A DNA stretch of 64,000 nt from Prinia subflava (taxonomy: Eukaryota > Chordata > Aves > Passeriformes > Cisticolidae), in the NCBI RefSeq assembly GCF_021018805.1, contig NC_086258.1:6859081-6923080 (forward strand), given 5' to 3'. The notes beneath the pieces are model-generated. The model was not told the DNA's origin, did not search any database, and saw only the letters and a list, made by a program, of their open reading frames with translations. Numbering within the stretch: position 1 is the stretch's first letter; each line of letters starts with the position of its first letter. A program made the position numbers and the translations under genes. This document shows, one piece after another, positions 12,701-28,206 of this stretch.

Positions 12701-15429
12701 TAAAGACCACTCCTGTGTTATTATAAGAAATCAGGACAACATAACCTCAACATTTTCCATTGTAAAGCAGATTTAAAACACATTTAAAACTGCTTTGTGC
12801 TCTCCTGTTAAGAACTGGGTCTGCATTTGCAAAACAGCCCAACAAAGAAGTGCCAGCTCCACTGAAATATTTGTCATTCAAGAACTCAGGGGAGGGAAAG
12901 TCAGCTTCAGACCTAGCAGCAAAGCTCTAGGCTTACATTTGATCAATAGTCTAAACAAAGCCTGACCTAGCACCAAACAGGCAGCTGGTTTGTACATTGA
13001 AATTTGCAGAATGTTACTTCTGCCCCCCTTTAATGAGCAAACTGCCATCTCTGTGCCTCCAGGATGGCCCTGTGATGGTTTTTCATTTTACAAGCCAGAA
13101 ATTCATGGCACAAATTGATGAGGTGGGGATTCAGGGCGGGTGACACCGTCAGTCACAAGAAAAGCTCACGCAGAACAGAGAAAAACATGTCACCATTGGC
13201 AGGTGACACACCTGGGTGATGGCAGCTCAGCTCCTGAAGCCACCAGGAGCAGCTTTAAAGGACAAATGTGATCCTGAAGCCACATAAAATTCCTATAATG
13301 GGCTTGAAACACACCAGTCACAGGCAGCACACAGTAAACAGTTTGGCAAAGCTGCCCAAGCAATGAGCAGGCGACTGTGAAAGAAATGACCAAACCTTAT
13401 AGGAAATGACCCAGCAGAACCAATCTCACCACCCCTAACGAGCTCTCCAGACATAACAGGACCACTGCTTACAGTCATTTTCAATATTTCCAACCAAAAA
13501 ACTGCTCCCTCATATTCTTAATAACCCTCCACAGCAGGACAGTCAGGGATTTGGAGCCTCCATAAATTCTCAGTAGTAGAGAAATCAACCCATTAATATT
13601 CTAACATTAAGGCTACTAGGTTTATTTTATAAAATTACTAACCAAACTAGAGTTCGATAATGAGATGATCTGTTTGTAAATAATATTTTGCTTGGAGGAA
13701 AGAAAGAAACACTGTTTTCATCTCTAATACCCATAAATCACTGTATTTACAGACTACAGCTTGGGGACTCGGGGCAAATCTACTGATAGGATTTCTTTTC
13801 TATTTGCACCGTGTCAGCATCTGCTCTCTTCATGTGAAAACAAAAAGCTGCCCAAGGAGATTATGGCACTTTCACACCCTGGATCACCCAGCTCCCAAAG
13901 AGTCTGCCTAGCTCAGCTCATTAGGAGCACACCATACTTTGCATTTCCTACTATTTTAATATTGTGTTTAGTGAATGTAAGATAACACTGGTAAAGAAGC
14001 TCTTGTTCAATTTTAAATAAAAGACACTTCTTTATTATAAAAGCTGAAATCACATGCTCCAAGGCTCCTTCCACAAAGTGATCATGGGCATAACAAGGTG
14101 AACACCAGCAAGTACAATCAAACATACATCCTCCTCTCCCTAGACATGTTCCTACTGTTCAATTACACTGTGCTAGACATGGCTTATTAAAGGATTTTCA
14201 CACACCTAAGGAGCCATGTCTGGCAGTGATTTCTTTCTTTAGTTAAATAAACATTTTACACCTATATTTACATAGTGCTGTTAAAGAGAACCTCCAAAAA
14301 ACATCAAAAACCATTCAACTCCAGGGTAAAAGGTGAGAAAAATCACAAGGAAGAAGAGAAATTAAATTCCATAAAAAAGAGCAGATGACATGAATTTGAA
14401 AGCATGCTAGGGGCTATGCAGGGCTCTACAGAGCCCACTTATCACAGATAAGAATTCAGATTGAATTTTGGAGGTCTAATCTGAAATACAGAGAGTCATA
14501 ATATTCCTGGGGGTAAGCAGCTGCAGACAGCATTACAGGAGGCTTCTTCTGCCAAATTACCACCACTCTTACTTGAATTCACACCTCCTGGTTGTGTATT
14601 AGCACAATAATCTTGTATTATATTAACCTCAGTCAATCATTTTTACCTCCAAAGAGGCACAGGCCAGGAAGGGAATTTCAGAGTTCAAGCCCATTCTCTT
14701 GCTGGATCATAAAAATCCCAGCATTACTGTATCACACAAAAGCTCTCCCACTGGGACTCGATGCAAAACAAGGAAAACCAAAACAAGGAAACAAAGCAAA
14801 CAAGGAAAAATCCATAAACAAAGAAAGAAAATCTTTGAAATCACTGGCCTATCCACTTAAATGCTGTTAATTCATAATGATCTTGATTCCTATAGCTAGT
14901 TCGGAATTTTCAATGTAGCATGTGAAATTTTATTTAAAAAACACGGCCTACATTTGAATTTCTGAGTAACAGCACAGTACACAACGCTTTGCATGCTAAA
15001 GATGCTGCTCTATAGTGGCTCAGATTTCACACGTGCCCATCTTTTGAACAGCAAATCTGTTCTGACGCTGCCCATTGTTACTGGATCTAAAAAATCCAGA
15101 GACACACACAGCACCTGACCTGGGAGTTCTGATAAAAACCAGGCTATTGCAGGGCCAGCAGGAGAAAAGAGGCCGCTCAGTGTCAGTCAGACGCTTTTTA
15201 ATCAGGTTGAAAGGCTTGGCTGTGGAGAGGGGGGTTCAATCTCTCCAATCCACGTTCCCATCGCTCATGCTGCTTTCTTAATTAGCAGCAAGTGGACAAC
15301 AGCTGTCAGTAGCCTGGAGGCCAGAAAGTTATCAGCAAAAAAGGGGGATGTGGTAAGAGAGAGCCACAGAACGGGGCTGTTCAATGCACCAGTGGTCAAT
15401 ACAGGCAAGAGATCCATCCACAGCCAACA
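6771..15429. other. AT-rich presumed intron 1 sequence
   Basis: Repeat-poor single-copy DNA. It contains a short GT run at 9159-9170, T-rich tracts near 11371-11382, a GC-richer CG-containing patch near 10670-10930, and an A-rich tract near 14762-14830. A candidate conserved block lies at 8130-8340. No exon with both splice signals and a convincing frame is seen. Confidence 0.35.
8130..8340. other. Candidate conserved non-coding element
   Basis: A block with retained CG dinucleotides (GTCGTAGGGCCGTC, TGTCGTCACAGGC, CTCGGCAGG) and a homeodomain-like CCTAATTGC in surrounding AT-rich DNA. Retained CpGs outside an island can reflect constraint. Untested. Confidence 0.25.
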
Positions 15430-15513
15430 TGGAATGCTTTGGGTTGGAAGGGACCCTAAAAATCATCTCATTCCAACTCCCTGCAGTGGACAGGGACACG
15501 GCCTCGTCCACTG
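15430..15513 (-). mobile_element. CR1 LINE 3' scrap
   Basis: The 84-base stretch GGAATGCTTTGGGTTGGAAG, GGACCCTAAAAATCATCTCA, TTCCAACTCC, CTGCAGTGGACAGGGACACG and CACTGAC is the well-known CR1 3'-end sequence in reverse complement. It is the only CR1 piece I can recognise confidently in the first 30 kb. Confidence 0.85.
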
Positions 15514-18500
15514 ACACTGAGAGGATGCTCTTCCTGCTGCCTTTAGTCTGGTTATTTTAACATATGACTAACTGTAATTCAGTTGTTTTGTTTTTTTGGG
15601 TTTTTTTTTTAGTACTCCCGTAACAGGAAAATTTAAACTGAGAATAGAAGGAAATGGGAAGGCCATCCTAATGTCTTCATGAAAATACATGGGGGTCAGT
15701 TCAAAGGCACAGCAGAATAAAGGCTTTAAGATCGTTCCAGAGATTTTAAGGATAAAAGTTGAAGCACAGCAGAGAGGGGGGGAAAAGGATGTTTTACTTA
15801 AACAGTAGAGAGAAACTTTAGCAGAAGATAGAAACCTCATCTACAAGCCCTAGCCTCAGACAGCACAAAAGAAAAAGACTCTAGCACATCATTACTGTCT
15901 GTGTATTAAATCCTGTGAGCCCAAGTCATTGGTCTTGCCCTTATTGTACCATGTATTAGACTAAAGTGGGTCAAAAAGAAAATTCCTTCCCAAAGAGGTG
16001 ACACCCTCTGGTCAAACCATGTGCTTATCTCATAACACAACTCACTGACTGTCTCGATGATCAAGAAATAAAGTAATTGCTTCCCTGTTGGATGTCCTGA
16101 TTACTGTCATTTGTGCAATAGGGAACTCAATGCAATTGCACACAATAAAATGTATTATCAAAATTCCCCACTGCCCATTTGTTACTGATAAATTGTCATC
16201 ACCCCAACTTCTCCAGAAAAGTCAGGCCTCTTTTGAATTTGTCTTTAACCTCACCAGAAAACAGAGATTTGGAGCAATTTTCTGAGGCCTGGCTGGCAGT
16301 TCTGCCAGTTCTAAATATATCCCAGCTTTCTGAGCTTGAACCTATGCAAGGGAAGCTTGGAGGAAGATGGAAGTATTTCCCCAAGCTGCCAATAGACTAG
16401 CAAGACATCTAAAAGCCCTCATCAAATTAAGTGCTTAATTACAATTCAGACTTTGAGACTCTGGAAATTAGGATAATCTTCTGGGAAATTTAACAGTCTC
16501 CCACAAAGAAATTGCAACACACAAGCCAAAAAAAGCAGAGAGCCTGGAGAATGTTATCCCACCAAATCACACCTTGTACTAGATTCCTCACCCTAATTCC
16601 TGAAGAATGTACAGTGAGATCCACAACTTAATTTCAAGTTCTTGAGCCATTGGGAAAGATGAGGATCAACATTTAGGAGGCTAAATTGGGAAAAGCAGTC
16701 TCATGTGAAAAGCTCAGAAATGTTTGTTGAGTTGATGGAGAGCTGCCTGTGAAGGGACCTTCTCACACTTGACTTTGTGACAGGCTGTGAGGCGAGGTCA
16801 CAGAGGGCACAGCTTGGAGAAGGTCTGGACACAGTCACTGGTACAACCACCCAAATTTTGGCAGCAATGCAATGACTGCAGGCTTGCCAGCTCCATTCCT
16901 CTAGGTGGCATGATCTGTGCACGCATCACCTGGGTCCTCCCACGCGCAGAGATGTCACCACTACACAGCGCTACGTCTGCCACTCTCACTACCTAATGAC
17001 ATCCCTAAAAGCACGAACTAACCACCCACTCACAGGATACACAGCTCCAGGGATGACTGAAGAGCCCACAGAAGCTGATGGAGAAGCAGAGATCATCTGA
17101 CCACATACCAAGTGAAACCAGAGCAGTAAATGAAAGGAGGGTGGAAGTTGTGCTCGCTGTCCTTACCTCACTACAGACAGCACTCTCTGTCACCACCCAT
17201 CCATCATGAAGTCAGAAGTACAGAAGAAATGTTTGCACAATTACACATCTTAGCATTACACATCTTCCTTTTTGATTCATGAAATTATTGCAAGGGAAAT
17301 GAAATCTTGATCTCAGAATAAGCCAGAACATCCCACACTTCCCATTGTTATCACTCTCATGAGCCATGACCCCAGAATCACATTTAGCAGCGAGAGGAGC
17401 TCTGCTGCTTGGGCAAGATGTGCAAGGATGTTCTTCTGCTGTGACACATGCACCACTGCTTGCTGGCACATCCCTGTCCATCTCCAGGACAACTCTGCTG
17501 AGTCAAAACCTCGTGACACAGAGGATGCACTACAAGCAACGTGAGTGTTACCATCCAAAAAACTGCAAACTAAGAGAAACAAGGGGCAGGGAGAGCTGAC
17601 ATAGAAAAAATCATATCCTGGTATCAAAGACAACAGGAGACAATACAAAATGAAAAGCAATTCAAACCCAGAGCTCAAATGGAGAATGAAGGAAGTGACT
17701 GAACTTGGGCTGGAGGTATCTCAGAAGCTGAGCTATGACACTGAGTTTGCTTGGATAATGCAGAAGCTGTAGGTGGGAGGGTGTTTCCCATCAGCAGCTT
17801 ATCTCTGCACACTCAGCTTCCAGACAGGTTCACATCTGGAGCTCTGTACTCCTTGCTCATTGTTTTTTCCGTGAGCCAAAGGTCAGCAGTGCTGAAAACA
17901 CCTCCATACCCTGGATGAGCCCACTGGAGCCTACTGCTCACACCTTGCCCTGATCAGAGGGGTCTGGAGCAAAATCATGATTTATTTTTCCAGAAATTGT
18001 CAACTAGAAAAATTCACAAAAATGTTCATTAATTCAAAACAAATCTTTTGGCAGAAAGCTACGGAAATCTATATATAATCTCATCAGAAGTCAGCTCTGT
18101 GATTAAAAACAGAAAAAAACCAAAAAAAGTCCCAATTTGCTCATTAGGAGAGGGAGTTTCAGTGTGTGCCTGGCCTAACACAGGTCCTGGTAGAAACCCA
18201 GGCTGGGTCACAGGGTGCTACAATGCCAAAGAATGCTCAAAGCCAGGCAGCCAGCAGAGATGCCTACCTGCAGAAAAAGAAACTGCTGCTTTAACTCAAC
18301 ATGGAATAAATCAATTAAATTTGTACCCTGGAGCAAGAGTCTGGGGAGTGTCCAGACAAGCCTTAACAAATATTAACTAGCCAGAAGTTAAATACCTCTT
18401 TGTAAACTATCCTACAGACTTTGATACCCTAAGAACCAGAATTTTTTTTTCCCAATAGAAAATTCCAGGCAAGTGAAAATATGAAAGAAGTTCTTCATAC

Positions 18501-19009
18501 ATCTTAACTAGACTGATCACTTAAGCTCGAGCTGCTTCCTAGAGATATTAGGGCTTTCACAAGATTTTTCTGTGGCTTACTCATAATGAATAGCTGCTCT
18601 AGCAACTGCTGGAGTCAGCAGGTACTTCTCGCCCTGAAAAACAGTCATCAATATATCTCAGTGCAGAAAATCATACTCTATTTAAAACAATTCATGATAG
18701 GGTTTAGCTATCAACTGGCTCCATGCCACAGACACTCCCGTAAACAATGGTTACACCCTCTATACAGCTAAAAATGAAAAAGCTGAAAAGGAAGACATTT
18801 TATACAAGTTCCCAGGGTAAAACACATCTGAGAAGCACTGGTCTGGAACTGACATTGTTCTACTGAAAGAATAAATATCTGAGTCCAAATCGTATTTCCT
18901 TCACCACCCTCCCAGACTTGCACAAGGAGAAAATCCCTCTGAGCTTTCCTTTTATACTTCTGGTGCTCTCCGACAGAACGAAAACCCAGCGTTTTATAAG
19001 ACTGTAAAT

Positions 19010-19340
19010 AAATTAGAAGTGCTGCAGATTATGATTTGCCCTTTTGTTAACATTGCTGGTAGCACCAGTGAGCCTGTTTGCCAGCTTAGGAGAGTTCTGA
19101 AACTCTTTCAGTGTTGACTTTAAGCTGAATACAAATATTGAGTGAGCTGCCTGTACACAAAGTGCTCAACCACAGCGATCTCCTCGCACAGCAATGCTGC
19201 TTACAATGCTGCCAGTGAGCCAGGGTGTCAAAACAAACATCATTGTATTAATTGCATCTGTTGATGAACCAGCCCAAGAACAGCCTTGTTTCAATCACAG
19301 GCTTTATAAGACAGTACTGAAACGTTACTGTGAGTGTTGA
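19010..19340. other. Candidate conserved non-coding element
   Basis: A long even-composition block with GTATTAATTGCATCTG, ATACAAATATTGAG and GGCTTTATAAGAC, no low-complexity decay and no repeat similarity. It looks like conserved non-coding sequence. Inference only. Confidence 0.25.
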
Positions 19341-22300
19341 GATGGATGAGTCAACAGACAAAATACAAAAGCATTTGTAAAGAGAGTCTTGCTGGAGTAA
19401 TTTGAAAAGCTGCACAGCTACACTAAATGATGGCCTTTATTGACATAGCTTGTTCATAATAGTCCTTATCCTAATTTTCAGTTTTGTTTTCTGCAGCCTT
19501 TCCAGTCAAGGACAGGCAAACACAAGTACTGTTGTTACCTTTGCAAAGGTGAAAGATCAGCAGATGCGTAACCAATCTGAAAATAGTTCAAGAAGTCATG
19601 TCAGGTACTAATCCTCACTTGGGGAGTTACAAATGGCTCTTCCCTGTATTTTGGAAGCTTTCCCTGACCTTGTGGAGTGAAAGATCTCTCAAACTACCAG
19701 GGAAATATAACACTGGGGCTCAGGGTCAGCCCAAGGCATGAAGCACTGGTCACACATCCCCAGCCAGCCTCCCCTCCTGGTCTTACTCGGCTGAAATCAT
19801 CTCTGCAGTGCCACGTAAGGTCAGGAGATTCAGGTTACCAAAGGAATGACATTTTAAACCTGATCTCTCTCTCCCCCTCTCATTCAAAACCATCTGCAAC
19901 TCATCTTTTAAGGCAGAGATTATTCATTCTGGGGGAATTATCCACTAATCAGTTTTTATCTCTGAACTAGGTCCTCACGCTGGCAGCTAGGTCTGGCAGA
20001 GGTTTTGGTGCCTTCCACTCTCAGAGCAGTCTCAAACTGGACAGACTTTAAAATGCAGCTCCATGTGCTAAGGAAACCAGCCCCAATTCACCAGCCAACA
20101 ACACATCATGTGCCAAGGTAGGTACAGAGGTACAAAGCAAGGCTCCAGTTATGAGTCACCTTTACTGGGTTGGTTCTTTACATCTTCATGCCCAGGGAAC
20201 TGCCGTGTGAGGTTTCACACCACCCTGATTTTCTGAAGTAGGATAAAAATAAGCAAAACTGCACAACAGGAAAAGAAGACAAGGATTCCAGTATTTCCCC
20301 CCAAACCACATGCACAGAGAGAGATCAGCACAGACCTCTGGCTCTCAGCACACTTGCTCACTAGCCTGGCTGCTGCTCAGTGGGATATTTGTCCCAGCCA
20401 AGTGTGAAACTCAAGAGAAACACATGGTCAAATGAGTCAGACCTCTGCATTCTGCAAGTGCTTGTCCCCTACTTATTATAGCTCATCCTTCAGCTCTGCC
20501 CTGTGACACCAAAGCATTTTCTATCCACTGCTCAATCACGACAGCAGTTCCTCCAGTTCCCTCCACTCACCAGCATGAAATTCATGTCCATCACTCACAG
20601 AGGTGACATCCTTGTTCTGTAGGGCCTTCCAAATAAGATGTGCTCTTCATCTGCAATTATCATGCAAAAATACCCCCACAAAACTCAGGCAGATAAACTC
20701 CTCCTGCGTTTCACCCAGAGGCCAAGGCAATTACTGCAGAACTTGCAGTTTGCATCAGTAAACACAGCAACGTAACAGGTTTGGGTTATCTGATTTTCAA
20801 TTTTGAGAACTATGTTAAAACAAAACCAAAACCAAACCAAACTCACCTGGATTTCTCCTGACAAGCAAATTGTTAAAAGTGCCCCAAAATAATATTTTAC
20901 CAACCGCAAAAGAGAAATTCTGGAGATTCTTCAGCTGGTATGAATCAGGATAAAAGGCATTTCACAGCTGTAGAAGTGAGAATATTTTGGGAAAAAAAAG
21001 ATGTTTTTAATTCCCTCTAGTTCATTTAATAAATTCTAAACATCATAGCTTAAAATAATCCTGACAAAGCTGGTCAGACCTTCCTTTTCAAGAGTACAAC
21101 TGTGCACTCACTGAATCAGAACTATTCTCTACCCTCTCCTTGGGTAAAATAGTGGGGATGGAGGGAAAGAAACTATTTAGACTGAAGAGCAGAAACCTCT
21201 AGCCAGACCCATTTGTTTTACTCTGCAAGTATTGACAGATGAGTAATGAAAACTTTGCTGCAGACACAGGCTGTTCTTCAAGGCAGCATCAGTTAATAAA
21301 CCACAACCACAGCTGCAAGAAATATTAAGGAATTAAACTAAATGACTCCTTCAAGGGCAAAGGATTGCAGGAGGAGCCAGTTTTTGTGCTTTGTTATCAT
21401 CCCAAAGGTTAAGATCAGAGCATGCAGCATCAACACAAACTAGGGTTACTGTTTTGGACGTAAAAGCTTTGAATAACAATTTCATTAAATGTATACAACT
21501 GGGTACTGATATTTCTTGCATGACTCTTTGCCATTATGATAATATTTGAAACTTAGTATACTATGTTGCCAAAGCTTTTAGATGTGAATTATCTCATCTG
21601 AAAAGAATTAAATGGTAAAAACAAATTAACAGTAATACTAAAACTTACAGCCTGTTAGCTCTCAGAACCACAGAACCTTTTTATTGTTACCAACACTCTC
21701 ACACACCTTGTTGCCAAAAGACCCTCAGGATTTAATAATAAATTCTTCTGCCCAGGCCAAAAGAGGGTTTGGATCCTTTGGAGCTTGGCACTCACCAGGC
21801 TGATAGCCAAATGAAAATTCAGGGAAATTCTCCTGGGTATCACTTGTGGTGCACCTGATGTCTCCAGGGAACCCTCTGAGTGTGACAGTGAAACACAGAC
21901 CTCACATCTGAGGGCTAATGAAGCAGGTTGTATTTCAGGATAAAACCCCACAATAAGTGCTGCCAATGAATATTTAGGGAATTTATACAAGTGCTTGCAC
22001 CCAACACACACAGGAACAAAACCAGCTTTGTTTAAAGCATACCTGGAAACAGGCACAGAGAGTAACAAGAACCAAATTCTCTCCTGGCATGGTTTTTAAG
22101 TGTTTCTTTGCCCTGCAATTGGTACCAGGCTTTAATTGGCAACCCACCTTTCACTGCCCTCAGTGGGCTTCCCTGAACTGTCTCCAAAATACACACATTT
22201 GCTTTTTTTCCCTAAAGATTTTGCTTTTCCTTGGAATTCTCCATTCCAGGCCATTCACAAGTCATGTTTGCCAAATGGCTGCAAACATGGGACAGCTACA

Positions 22301-25300
22301 TTTTCAATTTTGCCATAATGAAGGCCCTACCTGCAGCCTCTCTGATAGCCTAACCTTCTTCAGAAAATGTGCAGAAATTTAAATAAATTTCAATATCCAT
22401 TCCTCCACCAAGTTTGACAGAAACTGGCCAATAAATCCAAGAGTTGTAACAGAGGATGGATGAACTATCACAGCTGCCTTATGTAAGGATGTTACAGATT
22501 AAGGGAGAGAGGTGCAGACAAGGAGCAAACTTATCTCCAAGAGATGTGCCAAGTTCTGCATGAAGTCTTGCTGGTTCTTCTTTAAAGGGATTTTGTGCAC
22601 CTGAATATCACAAAATTCCCAGAGCTGAGAGTGCCAGCTCCTGTATGTTAAACACCATTCCTTAAATTCACTCCATCATTTTTAACAGGGTGGTTCTACA
22701 ATGTTCCAAAGGGTTTCTCCCATAAAACAACATCCCAGAGAGAGCAGGGACAGAAGTGCCACTGACTCCAACAACAAAGAGCAAACACACATAAAAAGAG
22801 CAGAAAACCTAAGCTGAAAACAGAGAAACTCCCCACCTCAGTTTGTCACTTATGTTCTAGGTATTGCTCATGAAGATACGAGATTTTGGGGTTTTTGAAG
22901 GTCGTGTGACTTTCAGATGAACAATATTTTTGAGTACTGTAAATTTTTCCCACACAGCAGCCCTAGAGAAGCAATTCCAAGCAGTAAAAGTTAAACTCAA
23001 CCCCTGCACTGCTCTTACCACGCTCTGTCAAAAATCCAGCATCAGCCTTAACATCTGATTTCGTGTGACCTTTCAAGGATATTTATACAGACAAACCAGT
23101 GCTCTACATTTTCTGCAAATCCCTGTAAATTCATAGATGAGTTCTAACTAAACCTTTTGGCAGAATTCCCTAGTTCCTCAAACGTATTATTCTTATATTT
23201 AATTCTTAGAAAAGAAATAAGAAAAATAGAAAACATAGACTTAAAAAAATTAAGATGGAAAATATATATCCAAAGAGGGATATTTCATTTTATTGTATTT
23301 GAAAGCTGCAGCATACATCACTCTCAACTGTGAAATGCCAGGTTGTATTAAGCATGAAAAAGGAAAAAAAAAAAAAAGGGGCAAGATGCTCAAATTGACA
23401 AAGTTAATATAGCTAGAGCACAGCTGAAAGGATCATAAAACACCCAAGAAAAACTGTGTTTAAACAGCATTGTCCTGCTAACTGAACCCATTGTCAGATG
23501 GATTCACTGAGCTCTGCTCTCCAGAATTGATTGGAATGTACTCTACAACCAGAACTGCAATATTGATCTCCCTGGGTGCCCTTTGTGATGGTTGGTTCGT
23601 AAAGGAAACTTTCTAAATATGGAATTAATTCCTGAGGCTACTTTGGCACCTCTTGGGCAGCACAGACAGGACAGATTGGTAGACAGGACCCAACCAAATT
23701 AAGGGATAAAACAATGTGTGCTGTATATTTGGAACACACTTGCTTTAGTTCCCATTTTAATTGTTAAAGACTCCCTGCAAACTACAGCTGAATAGATACA
23801 GAACTATTTATTCAGTCTCCCAGTAAAATTCTATCAAGGTTTAATCAACCAGCCAAGCTGCAGGATCTGTTTTCTCCAACCTTACCAGCTGTAACTATTT
23901 TTTGACTTCAACCTCCACTGATTTTTTTCCTTTCTTTCCAGAAGCTTAAAAAAGAAAATTCTGACGGATTTTCTTTCAAACCCCAAGATTTCGTACACGT
24001 CAGGGATGAAATTAAAGATCTTGTTTAGAATATAAATGGGACTGGTTCAGTGAATATGTTAAGTACTCAACAAAGGGCATCCCCCCATGAAGCCTTCAGA
24101 GAGAAAGAATGAGAGCATGAGAGTGCAGGCAAGCTTTAACCTCTCTCCCTGGGCAGAATAATGGATTAGGATTTCCTCAGAGGCACTGATGGCCACACCA
24201 AGATGTTAACTTACATCACAAAATGCACAGGATTTTCATGGCACCAGAAAAACTCTACCCAAAGCAGCAGACACTCATCCAGGTAAAGTAAGATAATGCA
24301 ACACATGCATCTGTTTTGATTCAAAAAGCCTCATTTCTGTAATTAAGAAATCTCTTCTTCAGTGCCACCCATGCTCATTCGACTCTCAGAGTGGTTATAA
24401 AATGGGAACCAAAAATTTATTTGGAATATAGCTCTTATCAATTCTCAGATCTTTTAGCTCCTTTCCTAAATATGATACAATAGAAAGGAGGTGTAGGAAG
24501 ACCAGTCCTCCCAAATACTGTGAATATTCTACCTCCCACAACACCAAATGAACACTCTGATACAGGCTATCTTTTTCCTCTACTTGTTTCTATTCCCTTC
24601 TCCCTTGCTCTCACCACCAAACATTATCTTACAAACTCCAGGGAAGGCGAGCTGTGCTAGCAGCTCAAACAGCAAAGAGATTTAACATGAAGAGACTGTT
24701 TCAAAGCTGGAGAGCTTCCACTGAAATATGCAACCCAAATAAAAGCAGATCAATAACGTGATCCATCAGCCTTCTCAGGCTGCTTCACAGAACACGTGAG
24801 GACATCATTTCTCTCTCGCACAGATGAAATTGTTTGCTCTGTCACTGCCAGTGTCAGACACCTGAAGAAGAGATTGGAAATGTATTTTTAAAAGTGGCTG
24901 CTGGGGGTCAGGGAATAAAGCTGTAATTTGTCAGGCTGCAGGAAAACGTGAACGGCACAACTGCAGAACATTCCTTTGGCAGCACGTCCCAACCTGCAGG
25001 ATTCCTGCAGCTTTTCCGGATTGCTGAAATTCATCTTCTGCCTCTCTGCCTTGGAACACACTCCCATGAAAGCTGTCAGGAACGTCCTCCTTGCCTGATT
25101 TCCCCCTCTGCCATCCATCCTGTCTTCTCCTCCCTGCTCTCCTCGCACGCAGCTCAGCCCCTGCTCCCTCCTCTCCATCACTGGTGGGTTGGGCATTCTC
25201 TCACTTGATTCTCTGATCCCTCAACCCATTCCATCAACATGTGATGTCCCTTTTTCCTTATCTTTTTATACACCTTGGAGCTCTGGGGCTGCAAATTCAA

Positions 25301-28206
25301 ATTTGCAAAGACAATAATTCTAGTTTTCCTTCAACCTGTTCTCCCTTTTCCTCTGATTTCAAGCCCTGAGAATGACACACTGTTCTCCCTTAGAATCCCC
25401 TCATCTCATTATGTTCTACCATATTTCTCAACTGTAGCCAAACTCTATTCAGAAAAAAAATCACAAATAACAAAGCTAATATCCTTGCAATAGCTTCAAT
25501 ACTCTTCCCATGACACTGGCTGAATACTATAGTCATATGCTAATAAATAAAAAGGAAAAAAAAATCTAACTCCAAAGCAGAATTTTCCAAGTATTCAGGC
25601 ACTTACAGCATAATAAACTTTCAATTCTTTTCAGAGAGAAAAGCTTATTCTGTCACAAATCTGAGAAGCTGAAGGACCCCTCTCCATGCATAGGATTTTT
25701 CTCCAGATAATGTAACATCTCTACAGGCAGCATACAAACTGGAAGGATTAATTTCATGCTAAGCAACAGTACACAGAGGTCAAGAGCTTCCCAAACTAGC
25801 AAACAATCCCAAATCTCGAGTTCCAGCAGAAAAATGTTTTGATTATATGCTTTGGAAAACTGAACAAGTTATATCCACTGCATGTATTCAAACTATGCAA
25901 AATGATGGGTGTGGTGAGGAGGGGGAGAGAGGAAGGAGGCTATTAAATCACCTTACCTGTAGTTCTGACATGTAATTTGTTATTTTTAATATAAAACATA
26001 GTTTCAGGTGTTTTATCTGGCACAAAGACAGAAAATGTTCTTTACTGTCTTACTGGGGTACAAGGGATCTTCCAAACTGAGTGCTACAGTAACAAACAAA
26101 TCCAGCTCAATTGAAAGCTACCTATGATACACATAAATTGACTGAGTGATTGAATTAAACCTGATTAACCATCAAATACCTCTGCCAAGGAAGGTACAAC
26201 ATCTCTAAAATGAAGTCTAGAAAGTTAACTCCTCATGTTCCTCCGCTTGCAGTTCAAATGCTGTTAAAATTCTGGATGGAATGCTCTCCTTCCAAAGGAT
26301 TTGTAAGTCAACAGCAAAGCTCATTTTGGCAATCCTACCCTCAGGCTTTCCACTTTGGAATAAATAAGGTCTTAATGTATATTTCTTAAAAAAAAAAAGA
26401 CCACAACTTGGCATTGGATTCTATCTGCACCTCCAGTACTAGAGCATCAACTGCAATTCAGAACTTCCAAAAATATGAACAAAACCCCAAGGAAACCTGA
26501 AAGAGGAGTTACAGATCGACTCCCTTCCCTAGAAGCAAACACCCAGGTTTCTTCCACTCAGGCAATACATTGCAGCAAGAAAAGCCACACAAGTGAATCA
26601 AGAGATGTAAATGAGGGATATTTGTTTTATGATCTTGACTGACAGTGAACTTCCACTCTTCTCTCTGCCTGCCACGAGGTTAGCAAGAGCCAGTGAGTTA
26701 CCACTGCATAAAAATCACAACCAGGAGATATATTTAGTCACTGTGGTTCAAGGAAAACGATTGCTTACACTGGAAATAAATTTAGCAATTGTTTCCAGTT
26801 TCTGATTTTCACTAAGGCACAACCCAGCTGCTTCACATTCCAGTAGCCTTCAGCTGTCTTTTTTCTCCACTTCCTTCTTACAACTGCTAAGAGCATCTCA
26901 ATCCTTCAGCAGTCATCCCACGGGCTGCATTTTGGAACACACCACCTGTCAGCCTCCAATGCCTTACAAAAGATGCCAAATTCTGCTCCTTGTGCCATCT
27001 TGCAGAAATCAGCGATCATCTTTAAAAAAATACATCTTGTACCTGTATTTTACCTCGACACAAAACCAGCCTGAATGGTTGATGCTGTTTGAACAAGTTA
27101 CAGTAAAGCACACGTGGGATGTCACTATGGGAGTAGCACACAGGAGGAAACAGTAGGTGCTGAAAAAGCCTGACTAAGGAAGAAATGGAATTAAACTGCC
27201 TTTGAGGTTGAGAGGTAAGTTTTTTGAAGGGTCTCATTTTCAGATTTGCAGATAACTCCTACTTTGCTTGAAAACCACCAGCAGAGAAGCACTTAAACTG
27301 GTCAACTGCAAAATTTTCTAAGCTGAAAGCCCTCAGTTATTATTGAGGGACATGGTACAGCTATGAATGCACAATAAAATGGAGAGAGTCCTGCCTAGTA
27401 ACCCACCTAAGCATGACAGACAAAGAAAAACTGCATAAAACTGTACAGGTATATAAAACAGGCAGGCTCATTTCCATAAAATGATCCAAGACATGATGAC
27501 AGTTCAAAATATACCCTCTGCAAAAACAAAATCTCCAGGAAGCTTCACATTAGTACAAAAACATTTGCAGATGAACAACTCACGATCACATAAGTTGGCA
27601 CGAAGGACTCCACACAGAACATTAAATTCCTACAAAGATGGGAATAATGTGACCCCCTGAATTGTTTCTTCAACTTTGTAATTTTCTTAAGAACAAGGTT
27701 CTCCTGGGATCACCCCTAGATTTTTACCCCACTAATACTAAAGGGCGAGAATTCGAGGTGAATTTGCTTATCAGGCAAGTGCTTATGAGCAAAAGGTAAA
27801 GTCAGCAGCATTTTTGGTCTGCTGGGAGTAAACACATCCCGTTGAGTCCTGAGCAGAATAGAGATGACTGCCTGCACTCCAGGTAGCTAACACCTGAAAC
27901 AGCTCTCTCAAACAACCTTTAGCAGGCAGCTGTTGGAAAAGCAAGTTCACAAGGGAAATGAAAGCCCTGAAAGAAATAACAAGCCTAGGAGTGAAAACAC
28001 CAAGGAGAATAAACCTTCAAAGTATGGCACCCATATGTTCTTTGGTTTTAATAAAAGGGCATTTTTGAAGGGACTTGTTTCACAACAAGCTTTTGGTTCA
28101 GAGGTGATGGTGTCTAATTCCTCCCTCACTCTCCCTGAATGATGCAGAGTAGCTGAATTCCCTGCAGCACGTAATCCATCAGGTAAATAAAAACAGGAAT
28201 TCGTGC

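Noticed and set aside
22600..22650. CR1-like CACAAAATTCCCAGAGCTGA stretch
   Set aside because: Resembles the start of some CR1 3' ends in reverse complement but the similarity stops after about 30 bases.
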